From: Plazaster borealis
Lineage: Eukaryota; Echinodermata; Asteroidea; Forcipulatida; Labidiasteridae
Direction: 5' to 3'
DNA length: 64,000 nucleotides
Assembly: GCA_021014325.1 (NCBI GenBank)
Contig: CM037473.1
Span: forward strand, 23,922,822 to 23,986,821
The notes below the pieces were generated by a model. The model had not been told where the DNA came from, ran no database searches, and saw only the letters and a list, made by a program, of their open reading frames with translations. Each line of letters starts with the position of its first letter. Positions within the stretch are counted from its first letter, which is position 1. The translations under genes were made by a program, and so were the position numbers. Below, piece after piece: positions 11,600-22,999 of this stretch.

Positions 11600-14080
11600 T
11601 AGTCGTTCCGACACTTTTGATGAAGTTGTATGTACACAAGTAATTTAATTTCAACAGAGGGCGCCAATACATTTTTTTTCGATCCAAGTTTGCCCCACAC
11701 TTAATGAAGCTAATCAATCCATGCTAAATGCCCAAAACCAGACTCCACCTTGGCAATTCCAAGATGGAAGAAGGCCCTACGCTTGTCGGTAATACGGCCA
11801 CCTGCAAAAGGCATGCGTACCCGAAATGCTCCAGGCTAAAAAGCAACAATCACACAGGGGCACAACATCGGACCATTTCAACATTGCATAAAAGCTTTGA
11901 CCTTCAAATCTTCACAAAGACTTACAGAAAAAGTGGTGGGTTTACATTTATGACGCTTTGAAAGATTTGCGCCCTCTCTCGATGAACCACACCATAATCA
12001 CTCTGAGGCTCGGGTGGTAGCGTCTTGAGGTTAGACAATACCAAAGGTATAATATACGCAGTCATTGGCCCTGATTATTAAAAGAGTTTAGGTCAATGTA
12101 AATAAGATAACCAAAATGTTCGGTATTGGTCATGTTTTCAACGGTATTTTGATATTATTTCTATCTATTTGATATTATTTGAAATACTGTCGAAGAAGTA
12201 GCAGATGAAAACCCCACAAAATACCGTTGCCTGATTTGATTGGCGCGATCGAAATAAGCGCTACATAAATTGCGCAAAATCCCCGACAAGACGTCAACCA
12301 GCAACTTACTGTACTTTAAAAGTCCTGACAGTTATTTTCTTTATTGGTGATGGAAAAAGTTATCAAGTAAAAATGTATATCTTCCGGGTCTCAATCTAAT
12401 CAAGAAATATTCTCCAATTTTGTTTTTCATTTTACTCAGGAAAATTGCCTTTTGGATTATTATGATATAGGCCTAGATGTGTTTCACGGTTTTCTATTTG
12501 TGTGTGTCTGTTTTGGTTTTTTCATTTGTGTAATATTAATTATAGGCCTATTTAATGTAAATTTATTACCATTTTGTTTAATGTCTTATTTGGAATGTGT
12601 AAAAAAATACTAAGTTGTGGCTCATCAGTGCCAGTGAAACTTGTCGTGGTTTCCCAAAAAACATTTGCTTACGGAAGCTTAAAGCGACCGTGTTTCCTTT
12701 TTAACAGAACTTTATAGACTTTTGCGTACGGTTTTGTAGGGGGGACATAGGCGAACGTTACTTTAACGTTTGGAAGAAACGAAATCGTATACTTTTCCTG
12801 GCCCCAACGGTAAAATCCTTAGCCATTAGAGTTCGACACAAACTTTTGCTTTAGGATAGGCCTATCGGAACTTCACATATACTTTTGTTTCAGAACAAAA
12901 GATACCAGTATATCATTATCAAGAAGAGTCTTAAGCAGTGCCACCTTCAGCTAACCACCAGTCCCCAAACAAAATACTAAATAACTGCATTTACTTGCAC
13001 AAACGTATACCTGTTTGATATGCCTTGAGTTTGATCTGCACCTAGGCCTACTCGTTTACACTTCAACCTATATGCAAATATCTCCCAGAGAAAGTTATGC
13101 ACAGAAGGCCTTTATGATGGTAATGATGATTAGAGTTGGTTCGGGAAAAGTGTTTTGAGGTAAGGACTTTCTACAAAGAATAGCAAAGACCTTACAAACC
13201 TGTCTGTTAGAATGTTTTATGTGCTTGTTGTTTTATGGTTACAGCAGGAAACCCTACCGACTAGATTTCAAGCCTCATATAGCACTTTTAAAAATTGTTT
13301 GAACCACCAATTTCTTTCTGCATGCATTGCCCCTGCAGGCACTCCTCTCATTGTAAACATGACCCATCACAAACCGTGGGAGGGCGCTTTCTTTCTTTGA
13401 AGAGTTATAACCATCTTTGTGTTTAATAGTTGCGGACAAAACCAAAACCTCGTACTTTGAACTAATTTGGGTAACCGTGGGGGAAGAGGTTAACGTCTGA
13501 CTGTGTTCTAAATCCACAACCATTGCATATTATGCGTATTGCTATACCGACTGACTCGCTTGGTTAACAGTGGCTGCGATAAGTTCAATAAAGTGGAAAG
13601 CATTACGGGATTTGGCTTTGTGGATTTTTTTTTTGATTTTATGCTACGTTTAATCACATCAGAACGGACTATTGTGAAACACAAAGAAATACAAATCAAG
13701 CAACAAATTTAATGGGAGAATCAGTAGACAGTTAGCCGTCGTTCTCTGTAGGCAATACGCCACCACAACCGCACGTAGGTTGTTGGTCGATGACCCACAT
13801 TTCACGGAAACTGTTATATTCAAGTGTTAAAATAAAACCACCATACGGAGAAAATGTGTCATGTTTATGCACAATAATGCACACATTTTCTCTATGTAGA
13901 AGCATAGAGAAAGGATGGAAGAAGGCAGTGAAGTTGGTCCGTGTTGAATTGTTGGGGATGATGACCGTATGATAATTATTACATGTTGTATTATACTTGA
14001 GTCACATCTAAATTTATATTCTTCATCCAAAAACTCTTAATAGTACATGGTTGGTATATGATCAGAAATTTCAATGAAGT
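11600..14080. other. Gene-free interval
   Basis: AT-rich DNA with scattered TAGGCCTA words and a few AATAAA. I found no exon with both splice sites and no clear transposon ends. Confidence 0.4.
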
Positions 14081-14081
14081 C

Positions 14082-14215
14082 CATAGACCTTCTGCGGATG
14101 ACGTCATTTGAATAGGGCGCCCTCGCCGAGAGTTCAAAGGGTAGTTGTTCATTGGCCAATCCTGTGTACTGTGCTTCCAAATCTGTGCGTTTCCATTGTT
14201 TCATCATTGGTTTAC
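14082..14215. mobile_element. Degenerate copy of the CRE-bearing MITE family (family 1)
   Basis: Shows catagacct, the palindrome TGACGTCA, gcgccctc, the ttcattggccaa motif and tttccattgttt in the same order as the copies at 28431, 31152 and 52072. The right terminus is unclear. Confidence 0.55.
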
Positions 14216-14240
14216 GTTAATGCCAAAGGTCCATCGATTC

Positions 14241-14376
14241 TACATTCTAAAAACTCCCGGGTCATTATAGACCCGGATTCAGGTGGGGCCTGACCCATTT
14301 CTGGGTCAGTATGACCCAGAATCTGTGTCCAAATTACCAAGAAATGAGTCAAACTGACTTAGAATCCGAGTTAAAA
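14241..14376. mobile_element. Truncated copy of the CTCTAAAAACT MITE family (family 2)
   Basis: Left end attctaaaaactcccgggtc, then paired tgaccc/gggtca stretches and aatccgagttaaaa as in the full copy at 30218-30458. The right terminal repeat is missing. Confidence 0.7.
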
Positions 14377-14589
14377 TCCTGCTTTTTAAATAATGTTTTT
14401 ACCAGAAAAGCACCGCAACACATTTTTTAAAGAACCCCGAAATCACCAATGCATGCCCTACTTGAAACAATACACCTTAGGTAGGTAGAATAACGAACTT
14501 GCACAAAATACCTGGGGGAAAAAATTACATGTGTTCTAAACCGTTGTGTATTGTTTGTTCACTAATACGGAGTTTTCGGATTTGATTTG

Positions 14590-14900
14590 ATAAAACTAAC
14601 CTGTGAAAATTTCATTTCAAAAAGGTGGTAGCGTTTTTAAGATATTGCCGAAAATCTGGAGCGGTTATGTCCACGCAGGAAGAATAATCTGCATTGGAAT
14701 ACACACTCTGAGAAGCGTTACGCGTAACGCTTCTCAGATTCAAATGTTTCGGGGATAAAAAGTGATTTATTTTTCCATAACCGCAGTTCTTTGAAGTGAA
14801 AAATGCATTACTATCCAACGCTGCTGTACTTCTTACCAAGTAAGTTTTTATTGCCATTAATTATCAGAGTCATTACCAAACGTGTACGATGCCTTTAATG
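14590..14900. mobile_element. Abundant echinoderm-type MITE (family 5), copy with central palindrome
   Basis: The right half (ttaccaagtaagtttttat, then cattaccaaacgtgtacgatg and cctttaatg) matches the reverse complement of the left half of the copy at 17543. A perfect 32-bp palindrome at 14707-14738 sits in the middle. The left limit is approximate. Confidence 0.6.
14707..14738. repeat. Perfect 32-bp palindrome
   Basis: Two 16-base arms with no spacer, TCTGAGAAGCGTTACG and its exact reverse complement. It would form a cruciform or RNA hairpin. It lies centrally in a family 5 MITE, where a long internal hairpin is expected. Confidence 0.95.
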
Positions 14901-15124
14901 CACAACCAGAGGATGGCATTTCATTTACTTTCATTCCAAAAAAGAAACCAACAAGGTCCAACTACTTTCAAACGGTACATTGTACATTTTTTGTAGTGTT
15001 GGCCAAATTCCTTGTAAACAACACTTGCAGTGTCAGTTGATGATTTCTGAATTCTCTGACAGTTGAGACCACGCCCATCTTGTCCGTCCATCACGCACTC
15101 CGTTGTGATTCTTTGTGAAGCTTT

Positions 15125-15437
15125 ATTGACCACTGAAGCAAACACACTTTTCTTGGCAGCAGCAGCCGATTTCACGAAACGCTAGGATTCATCACGAAAA
15201 CGCTCGTCCTAACTTAGGATTAATCTTAAGGTTTACACTGGGACTCGTCCTATTGACCACTGAAGCAAACACACTTTTCTTGGCAGCAGCAGCCGATTTC
15301 ACGAAACGCTAGGATTAATCCTATCTCGAGTTAGGACGAGTAACTCGTCCTAACTTAGGATTAATCTTAAGGTTTACACTGGGACTCGTCCTAAGCCCTA
15401 AGATTAATCCTAAGTTAGGAAGAGTTTGGTGAAATCG
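15125..15437. repeat. Duplicated MITE rich in TTAGGATTAATCCTAA words
   Basis: A 61-base segment (attgaccactgaagcaaac onward) occurs at 15125-15185 and again at 15252-15316. Between and after them are inverted stretches of cttaggattaatctta and gactcgtcctaa. The element proper appears to run from gatttcacgaaacgctagg (15294) to gagtttggtgaaatcg (15437), which are imperfect inverted ends. Confidence 0.7.
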
Positions 15438-15618
15438 ACGGCTGGCCTCCTATTGATATCTGGAGTTTATTGACCCTTACAGCACTTGGGACTATTATTC
15501 ATTGTGTCTCATCATCACGGTCTAAACAGTTATTTTGGTTTGTTAAATTTTCATAGACTTGTTTTTGTAACGTCACAGTCGCGAGTTAAGTCAGACTTGG
15601 TACAGCAAAACAACGAAT

Positions 15619-15763
15619 GATCTACCCTGCAAAAATACAATAATTAATAGTTTACTAAAACAACGATCGAACTACCCTGCAAAAATACAATAATTAATAG
15701 TTTACTAAAACAACGATTGACCTACCATGCAAAAATACAATAATTCATAGTTTACTAAAACAA
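15619..15763 (+). repeat. Three tandem copies of a 50-bp unit
   Basis: Units begin at about 15619, 15665 and 15715 and share ctaccctgcaaaaatacaat and atagtttactaaaacaac, with a few substitutions. The first copy lacks a few bases. No spacers differ between units, so this is a tandem repeat and not a CRISPR array. Confidence 0.9.
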
Positions 15764-15903
15764 ATTACGAATAAACCAAATGCTACCCTAAACACAATGT
15801 TATGCTGCATCGTGAAGGCTTAGATGTTTTCTTTATTGCAATATTGTGTCTAGCTAGTTGTAAGCTTTGTAAAAAATCAAAGCCGACCATGAAGTCAGCG
15901 CTT

Positions 15904-16134
15904 GTACACTGTTAACACTTGGGTGTTAGAATTGACATCATGGGTGTTGTCACATGATAACAAAAAATAATCAAAATTTACACCATAGGGTGTTGAAATA
16001 TCACTAATTTCTGCCTAAACAACTACTTTGGTGTTCTTTTAATACCCTATGATGTCAAACTTGATTCTCTCTTCAGTATCTATATCTGACAACACCCATG
16101 GTGTCAATAGTAACACCCTAGTTTTTGCAGTGTA
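15904..16134. mobile_element. MITE with GGGTGTTA ends (family 3), copy 1
   Basis: Left end gtacactgttaacacttggg then tgttagaattgacatcatgg; the right end is the reverse complement with about 50-base imperfect arms, ending gtttttgcagtgtac. No coding capacity. Confidence 0.8.
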
Positions 16135-16870
16135 CTAATTCCTCACGTTTCCTTTTGGTCCCACGGCATAACGCTCCGCTTGTTTTGTTTGAAACACGTG
16201 TTGATCCCATGGAGGAAGGACATTTTTCTTCATGTTCGCCCCAAGGACTAATGACATCTTGTGATGGTCGCTAAGTCTCCTCGCAGATAGCCATGTAGAT
16301 TTAAAGTCACATAAATCAATGGCTATCTTAATTGCATTTCAGAGGATTCAACTTTCTGTATGTCCCATTCGTAACTGCGCGAATGCAATACTTTCCCTTC
16401 AAAAAAACCCAATGTTCTTATCATGTATAAGACTCTTATGAACATCAAGCGTTTTGGTGAAATCGTGACTTTCGGTTAGATGTTATGAATTTTCAGGGAT
16501 ATGTGAAGGAGCTTTTTTTCCTGACTAAATAGAAGAAAGAAGGCCGAGCATTCTTTGAAGGGGTAGAATAGTGTTCGGATGATTAGTGTAAATTATTCTG
16601 TTCACGAACGAACAAACACAGATTAGGGGGCCCTTCGTAAGGTAGAGCAGCCTTGAATCCCTTTCGATGTTTCTCATATGTTTCTCATATGAAGGAATAC
16701 GTATGTAGATAAACAACAACAATTCCCATTAAATTCTATGTATTTTTTTACAATAACAATCACTTGAATAACTTAATAACAATAAGAAGTAGGTATTATT
16801 GATCATATCGCATCTTATAAGCAATGTAGGCCTTACGGGTAAATTACAAGTAGCCTACAATGGTAAGAAC

Positions 16871-17095
16871 ATGCACAGTGCAAAAACGGGGGCATTAAAA
16901 CTGACACCATGGGTGTTCTCACATAATAATACCAGAAAGAATAAACATTTACACCATAGGATACACCCAGAATAACACTAATTTCTGCAGAAATTACATT
17001 GGTGTTATTTTAACACCCAAGATGTTATTTTTGAATCATTCTTCGGGACAACGCCCATAGTGTCCATTTTAACACCCCAGTGTTTTGCAGAGCAT
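16871..17095. mobile_element. MITE with GGGTGTTA ends (family 3), copy 2
   Basis: Similar to the copy at 15904 throughout, including the middle (cactaatttctgc). Arms are cagtgcaaaaacgggggcat and its partner ending accccagtgttttgcag. The two copies lie within 1 kb of each other. Confidence 0.78.
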
Positions 17096-17542
17096 GTGTC
17101 CGTCATCACTAATTTCATCAGAGAGTGAAAGATGTGCATGACCATCCAAGCGAAACAAAACAGTTTAAGGCTCAACATTCAGATGTACATATATGAATGT
17201 TGACGACATCTGTAGGGTATCGATCGTATTATTGGTTTTTATAGACAGTGTAACAAGCGTGAAGTCCCAGAATCATGAGCCTGGAATTCCTGGAGACAAA
17301 ATTTGTACTCGGCTAATGCATGACCGTATACGTTAACAACAAAGCTGCTATTTTTAATTTTTATTTTATGTACAGTAATACAACAATAACTTAACATAAT
17401 ATATAGGCCTAAATATGATTCGGTAATTTGTTTAGGTGTCATTTATTTATTTTGTTACAGTCCCTTTGTGAGTAAATCAGACCTAAACTATTTGTACAAA
17501 TAATTATATTAATTATTTGTATATTTTGAAGTGTGCGTTATT

Positions 17543-17921
17543 CTTTAAAGTTAGGCCTATCGTACACGTTTGGTAATGACTCAAAACAAATATTAGCATA
17601 AAAACTTACTTGGTAACAAGCAACGGAGAACTGTTGATAGTATAAAACATTGTAGGAAACGACTCCCTCTGAAGTAACGTAGTTTTTGAGAAAGAGGTAA
17701 TTTCTCACTAAAATAATAAAAACTTCTTACAAGAAGTTTTTATTCCTATCTGAAAGCACACAAAGTGTACAACAAGGGTGTCTTTTCTTTCATCATTTTC
17801 TTGCAACTTCGATGACCAATTGAGCCCAAATTTTCACAGGCTTGTTGTTTTATGCATAGTTGGGATACACCAAGTGAGAACACTGGTCTTTGACAATTAC
17901 CAAACGTGTAAGATGCCTTTA
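17543..17921. mobile_element. Abundant echinoderm-type MITE (family 5), near-complete copy
   Basis: Left end has cgtacacgtttggtaatgac; the right end has gacaattaccaaacgtgtaa and cctttaatg, its reverse complement. In between are ggtaacaagcaacggagaac, ctccctctgaagtaacgtag and a hairpin aaaacttcttacaagaagtttt. I recall this pattern as highly repeated in sea-star and sea-cucumber genomes. Confidence 0.75.
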
Positions 17922-18458
17922 ATGGTATTGTATACCGCCATGTAAGAACTACCGTATGTTATACAACTTGTTTTTAAACTAAATGTTTCTTATAGGAAAT
18001 GTGGTATACTCAAAAACATGATATCAACTGAAAGACTTATATTATAATTAACTCTATTTATTTGTAAATTTGTGAACGATGAATTGATTGAAAATAACTT
18101 CTAAGTGTTAAAGTACCTTTTTAAGCAGTGAAAATCGTATGTTTTGATGTTCATTCGTAACGTAAATAAACGAATACATGAATATGCAGCATGAGTCTCT
18201 TTAAAGACTTGACGCCCCTCTGATCTTGTTAGACCTTGCTCGGGTTTAAATCTTATCGACCGTAAATGACGTTTTCTTTTTAGTTTCATCTCCTTGAGTT
18301 TCAAAAGCGTTGACCATTTGATCCTGAAGTAAGGCCACTGAGTCCCGAAGGAAGGGGACGGTATACAAAACAGCTTATTGATTGGGTTTAACATAGTTGG
18401 TGATAATATCTAAAGTACAATCATCGTCCTCTTCTTGTTTTTCAAAGTGAAAGTTTCA

Positions 18459-18821
18459 TTAAAGGTATATTGATAAGGATAAAAAAAATAATTGTTTAAT
18501 TTTAGTCTGACAGTTACCGATTATGAAGTTTATACTAGAACCATTCTTTTTCTGTGAAATATTTCCCTCTGAAATGAAGTCATAATTTGAGAAAACTGTA
18601 TCTGAAAACCCAACAAAACGCAACAGTTGATTTCGGTTAGTTAAAACCAAAATTAAGGACAATGTGTCAACATGCTGAAAATTATACATGACTGACTCAC
18701 ACAACGGATTAAGCCTATTTTTTCACAGGTTTGTTATTTCATGTACATGGTTGAACACACAAAATATGAACACTGTGACTTATTTTGTCAGCTCTACCAA
18801 TTTTGTATAATACCTTTAAAT
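18459..18821. mobile_element. Diverged copy of the family 5 MITE
   Basis: Retains attaaaggtata at the left, ttccctctgaaatgaagt inside, ttcacaggtttgttatttca and an aatacctttaaa right end, in the same order as the copy at 17543. Confidence 0.55.
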
Positions 18822-19296
18822 GTAAATAAAAGACAATGTGCTCACGTTTTCAAGAAAAAACACAAAACGATCCAGTTTGTTACGGTAAGATTTATTCCAG
18901 GCAAGTTATTCAAGAGCAGATTACAACTCAATGTAGTGGAAAGTGACAGAAGGACATGACTATCAAAAGGAGTTATCAGAAGGACATGAATATTTGGTTT
19001 TAGCAGTGTTCTAAATGGATTTTTGTTTATATTGAAAATAATTTGTTTGGCCTAGGTGACACCGTCAGTAAGTAACCCTAAACACTAATTTCAAAGGAGG
19101 CATTCTTTGACTTAAACATTGGTTTACTGTAGACATTGATTTGAAGGAAGGAAGGAAACACAACAGACGCGGCCCAGTAGTACGACAGGATAGGAATTAG
19201 CCCTGACGGACTTTCACTTTCGTATTATACTACAGTATCTGTGTACAGCACAGAGGAAGAGCCCCGTATAGGGCTAGAGATAGGAATGTGATTGTG

Positions 19297-19556
19297 CCTT
19301 TGAGAGGATACAAGCATGGAATGTGGCACACAATCGGAGTATATCATGAGAGAGATATTTGGCTAAGAGCCATCACAGATTTGAATTTTAAAAAAAAATA
19401 CAAGCAATGGCAGACATTTTGAAAATTGCCTGTTATATCTACCTATATTTTTCCAAAATTCAAATCTGCTATGGCCGGCCCTATAGCTGGCTAATATCTC
19501 TCATAATATGACATACTCTGACTGTGTGCCAAATTCCATGCTTGTATCATCGAAGG
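19297..19556. mobile_element. MITE with CCTTTGA(T)GATACAAGCATGGA ends (family 4), copy 1
   Basis: About 65-base imperfect terminal inverted repeats: cctttgagaggatacaagca at the left and tgcttgtatcatcgaagg at the right. Inner arms gagagatattt and aatatctctc also pair. Confidence 0.8.
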
Positions 19557-20360
19557 CATATATCCCCCAAATCTGCCCACTACAACAATGTTGGAATATA
19601 TACACGCGATATTTGCATAGTCAATTGTAATGAGTGATGTAACACTACGCAATTATCAATGGATACTTTAAAGAGGTTTATTTCGTTGGAAAATTGCCAT
19701 TTCTATTGTGAAGATTAAGTTAGCCTTAACACCTAATCCACTCAGCTTTAGAACGTGTCTATGCAGGCTAAACAAACAAACAAACACATTTCACCGTTTT
19801 CCCTGAAAAGTGTTAGTTTTTGTATGTTTCATGCACATTTAGTTCTTATGATGAACGGTTTACGGTGTGTTTTCACCAGTATTTCACCAGCCCCATGGAC
19901 TCTCTCTCATGACGGATGATGGAGAGGGGACGGGGGTGGTTCCAGTTGGCTCGACTCTCGATGGTTATGTCCATGAACAAAACCAATGCACAGAAAAACA
20001 CACTCATTAAGTCGTAGTTATTTCTGAACCGCCGTAAATTTCAGCCACCATAAGTAACGTCGTGTTTACGATAACAAGGCAGTGGGCTACAACTTCTGCA
20101 TATTTTGCCTTTTAACCATGTTTTGAGAACATCATTTTTAAAGCTGAATGTTATCAAGGATTGAGACTTCAGAATGAGCCATGTAAGGTGAAAACGAGCT
20201 GGATCACCATGGGAATAGGCTTTTGTATATTATTGTGTAAAATGACCAGTCTTTAGCAGTTAGCAAGTATTATACGATAGCAACGGATAGATTAACCGTC
20301 GTTAGATATATTCACGGAGGTAGATTAATTAATGCTTTGTGTGGTGTGGAAGATGAGAGG

Positions 20361-21793
20361 ACTAGTTTACGAAATAAGTAATTTTGAAACAACAACCATA
20401 AGGTGAGATTTCTAGACATTTTGACAATGTGTTCTGTTTGTCTTCAGGAGATCATTCCAATTATTAACAAAGCTTATACTTTATAACAAGTTGAAGTTGT
20501 CTATGTATGCACGAGGCGTTAATACAAAATGCAATTGTATTGTTCAAAGAAAGACGGACTCTTAGCCCATCAGTGGTCTAAAACGGTTCGTTTGAACTTT
20601 GTCTTTCGTGTAGGCGGGGATTTAGCTCATAAATATTATGTAAGAGTTTACTATGAGCAGGGAATTTCAATTTTTAAAACTTGCATTTTCTTTGTAATTC
20701 TTTGCGATAAGCCAAGACTATCACCATCTCGGTGTGTCGTCAAGGATTCAGCCCATTAGTATGCAGACATGAGTTAGCATGAAGGGACAAACTAGGTTAC
20801 GAAATAAGTAATTTTAAAATAACAACCATAGGTGAGATTTTGACCACTCGACAATGTGTTCTGTTCGTCTTCAGGAGATCATTTCTATTCTCAGATACTT
20901 TGCGTATAGGTAAATATCTAAATTATAGTTTATAACTTATACCCTTTATCTTATAAATATAACGTACAGCAGATTTCACTAGTAATGAATCATGCTGAAC
21001 AATTATTAACAAAGCTTATACTTTATAACAAGTTGAAGTTGTCTATGTATGCACGAGGCGTTAATATAAAATACCATTGTATTGTTCTTAGCACGTCTAA
21101 ACGGTCCGTTTAACTTTGTCTTTCGTGTAGACGGGGATTTAGCTCATGTAAGAGTATTATGACTTGTACAATATGAGCAAGGAATTTTAATTTTGAAAAC
21201 TTGCATTTTCTTTGTAATTATTTGCGATAAGCCAAGATTATCACCATCTCAGTGTGTCGTCAAGGATTCAGCCCATTAGTATGCATGCATCAGAACATTA
21301 GTATGCATGCATGAGTTAGCATGAGGGGACAAACTAGGTTTACGAAATAAGTAATTTTAAAATAACAACCATAGGTGAGATGTCTAGACATTTTCACAAT
21401 GTGTTCTGTTCGTCTTCAGGATATCGTTTCAATTCTTAGATACCTTGCGTATAGGTAAATATCTAAATCATAGCTTATAAGTTATACTTTTTATCTAAAT
21501 ATACATCAGATTTCGCTAGTAATGAATCATGCTGAACAATTATTAACAAAGCTTATACTTTATAACGAGTTGAAGTTGTCTATGTATGCACGGACTCTTA
21601 GCACGTCTAAACGGTCCGTTTAACTTTGTCTTTCGTGTAGGCGGGGATTTAGCTCATCCGTAGGAGTTTATTATGACTCGTACAAATATGAGCAGGAAAT
21701 TTGCATTTTGAAAACTTTCATTTTCTTTGTAATTCTTTGCGATAAGCCATGATTATCACCATCTCAGTGTGTCTTCATGCATGAGTTAGCATG
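20361..21793 (+). repeat. Three tandem copies of a 430-540 bp block
   Basis: Copies start at about 20361, 20791 and 21333 with actag(g)tttacgaaataag. Each contains acaatgtgttctgt, gaagttgtctatgtatgcac and ggggatttagctcat in order. Copies 2 and 3 carry an extra segment (gatac..ttgcgtataggtaaat) absent from copy 1. No conserved reading frame runs through all copies. Confidence 0.85.
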
Positions 21794-22130
21794 ACCCGCA
21801 CAAGAAACATTCAGAAAAAAATTCCATTTTCAGCGCATAGAAAGAAGCTGCATAACATTTTCATACCAGACTGAGCAATATTATGTGTAGGCCATAAAGT
21901 TGTTATCTCATAATGAGCGACAGCAATTTGGCTTGTGTTAAACACTCCAAATCACAAGCAGTTTCATATTCCTTGTTTATTCCAATAAACTGAACTTTTC
22001 TAATGCATAAAGGCAGGTGGTTATGAACCGCTATGGGGTGGTTTCGAGTGAGGGCCATTTGTCAATACAAAATGACGCATCAAAATAACCCCCATGCTAT
22101 TGTTATGTTCCGAACAAAGGCCCTTCACGT

Positions 22131-22350
22131 ATGTCCCCACAGTGCGTTCCAAAACACCTGTGCAGCCGAGCAGTGAACACTACGGAGACTATGAGCTACA
22201 ATGTAAACACGTTCACTCCAGCCACTACCTCTATGCTCCAACTCAGGGAGAACAATCCAGGAAACGACGTCTTACCGTCGAGAAAAACCGAACACTCGTT
22301 GGAGTTTGAGACACGAATACACTCCGGTAATGGAACCAAACATCTACTTG
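22131..22350 (+). other. Weak coding-exon candidate
   Basis: An 82-codon frame starting ATG 22131 (MSPQCVPKHLCSRAVNTTET) has fairly even composition and partly overlaps a second open frame. No good donor or partner exon was found. Unrecognised; could be chance. Confidence 0.15.
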
Positions 22351-22394
22351 GTAATTTCATTCATTCTGAGGTGATCTAGACATCTATAATCAGT

Positions 22395-22586
22395 GTAGCA
22401 GAACTGCAGCCGCCCAGACGGTGTGTATGTACATGGCTTTGGGAGAATATGGACCGTTTAATAGCCACAATAAGCCTTTTGGGCAAGATGACAAAGGAAC
22501 ATATTATTGGCCTTCGGCTATTACTTTTAATAAGTTGTGTTTTATACATGATCAAGACAACGGAGGCGACTACATCAAGTTTAATG
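22395..22586 (+). other. Weak coding-exon candidate ending at a gtaagt donor
   Basis: Open frame including MALGEYGPFNSHNKPFGQ and NKLCFIHDQDNGGDYIKFN, ending in a good donor (ttaatg/gtaagt). A possible acceptor is cagtgtag or agcag near 22397-22404. No upstream or downstream partner exon was recognised. Confidence 0.22.
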
Positions 22587-22899
22587 GTAAGTTAAATGAT
22601 GACATTAATAATTGCTAATTTTGGGGGTTTATTCACATTTTAAATCCAACAACTTCCTGGACTGAAAGTGATGAAATATTACAGACAATGCTATGCAAGA
22701 GTTGTGATTACGAGTAAGTTGACAAGTCGACCGGCATATACAATATAGACAGACAGAACACGGAGTAGTAAGGACAGACATCCAAGATGCCACGGTGGAC
22801 TGACCGAACAAAAAACAAACCCAACCGAATAATTAACTTCACATGTTTCTTTTAATTTCCTATGATTCACAGTGTGTACAGATCAGAGAGCAAAAAACA

Positions 22900-22995
22900 G
22901 GGGATCTTGGAGTACGGGGTGTGGGTCGTCGGGTAGGGGTTAGGAAAGTTAAGTTTAGGGTTAAGGTCATGAGGGTTAGGATTAGGTTTCGGACA
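22900..22995 (+). repeat. Short TTAGGG-like degenerate run
   Basis: Contains ggggttagg, tttagggttaagg and gagggttaggattagg. Too degenerate to be a telomere; an interstitial simple repeat. Confidence 0.5.
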
Positions 22996-22999
22996 ATTT

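Noticed and set aside
15619..15763. CRISPR-like array
   Set aside because: Only three 50-bp units with no distinct spacers, in an animal genome; it is a tandem repeat.
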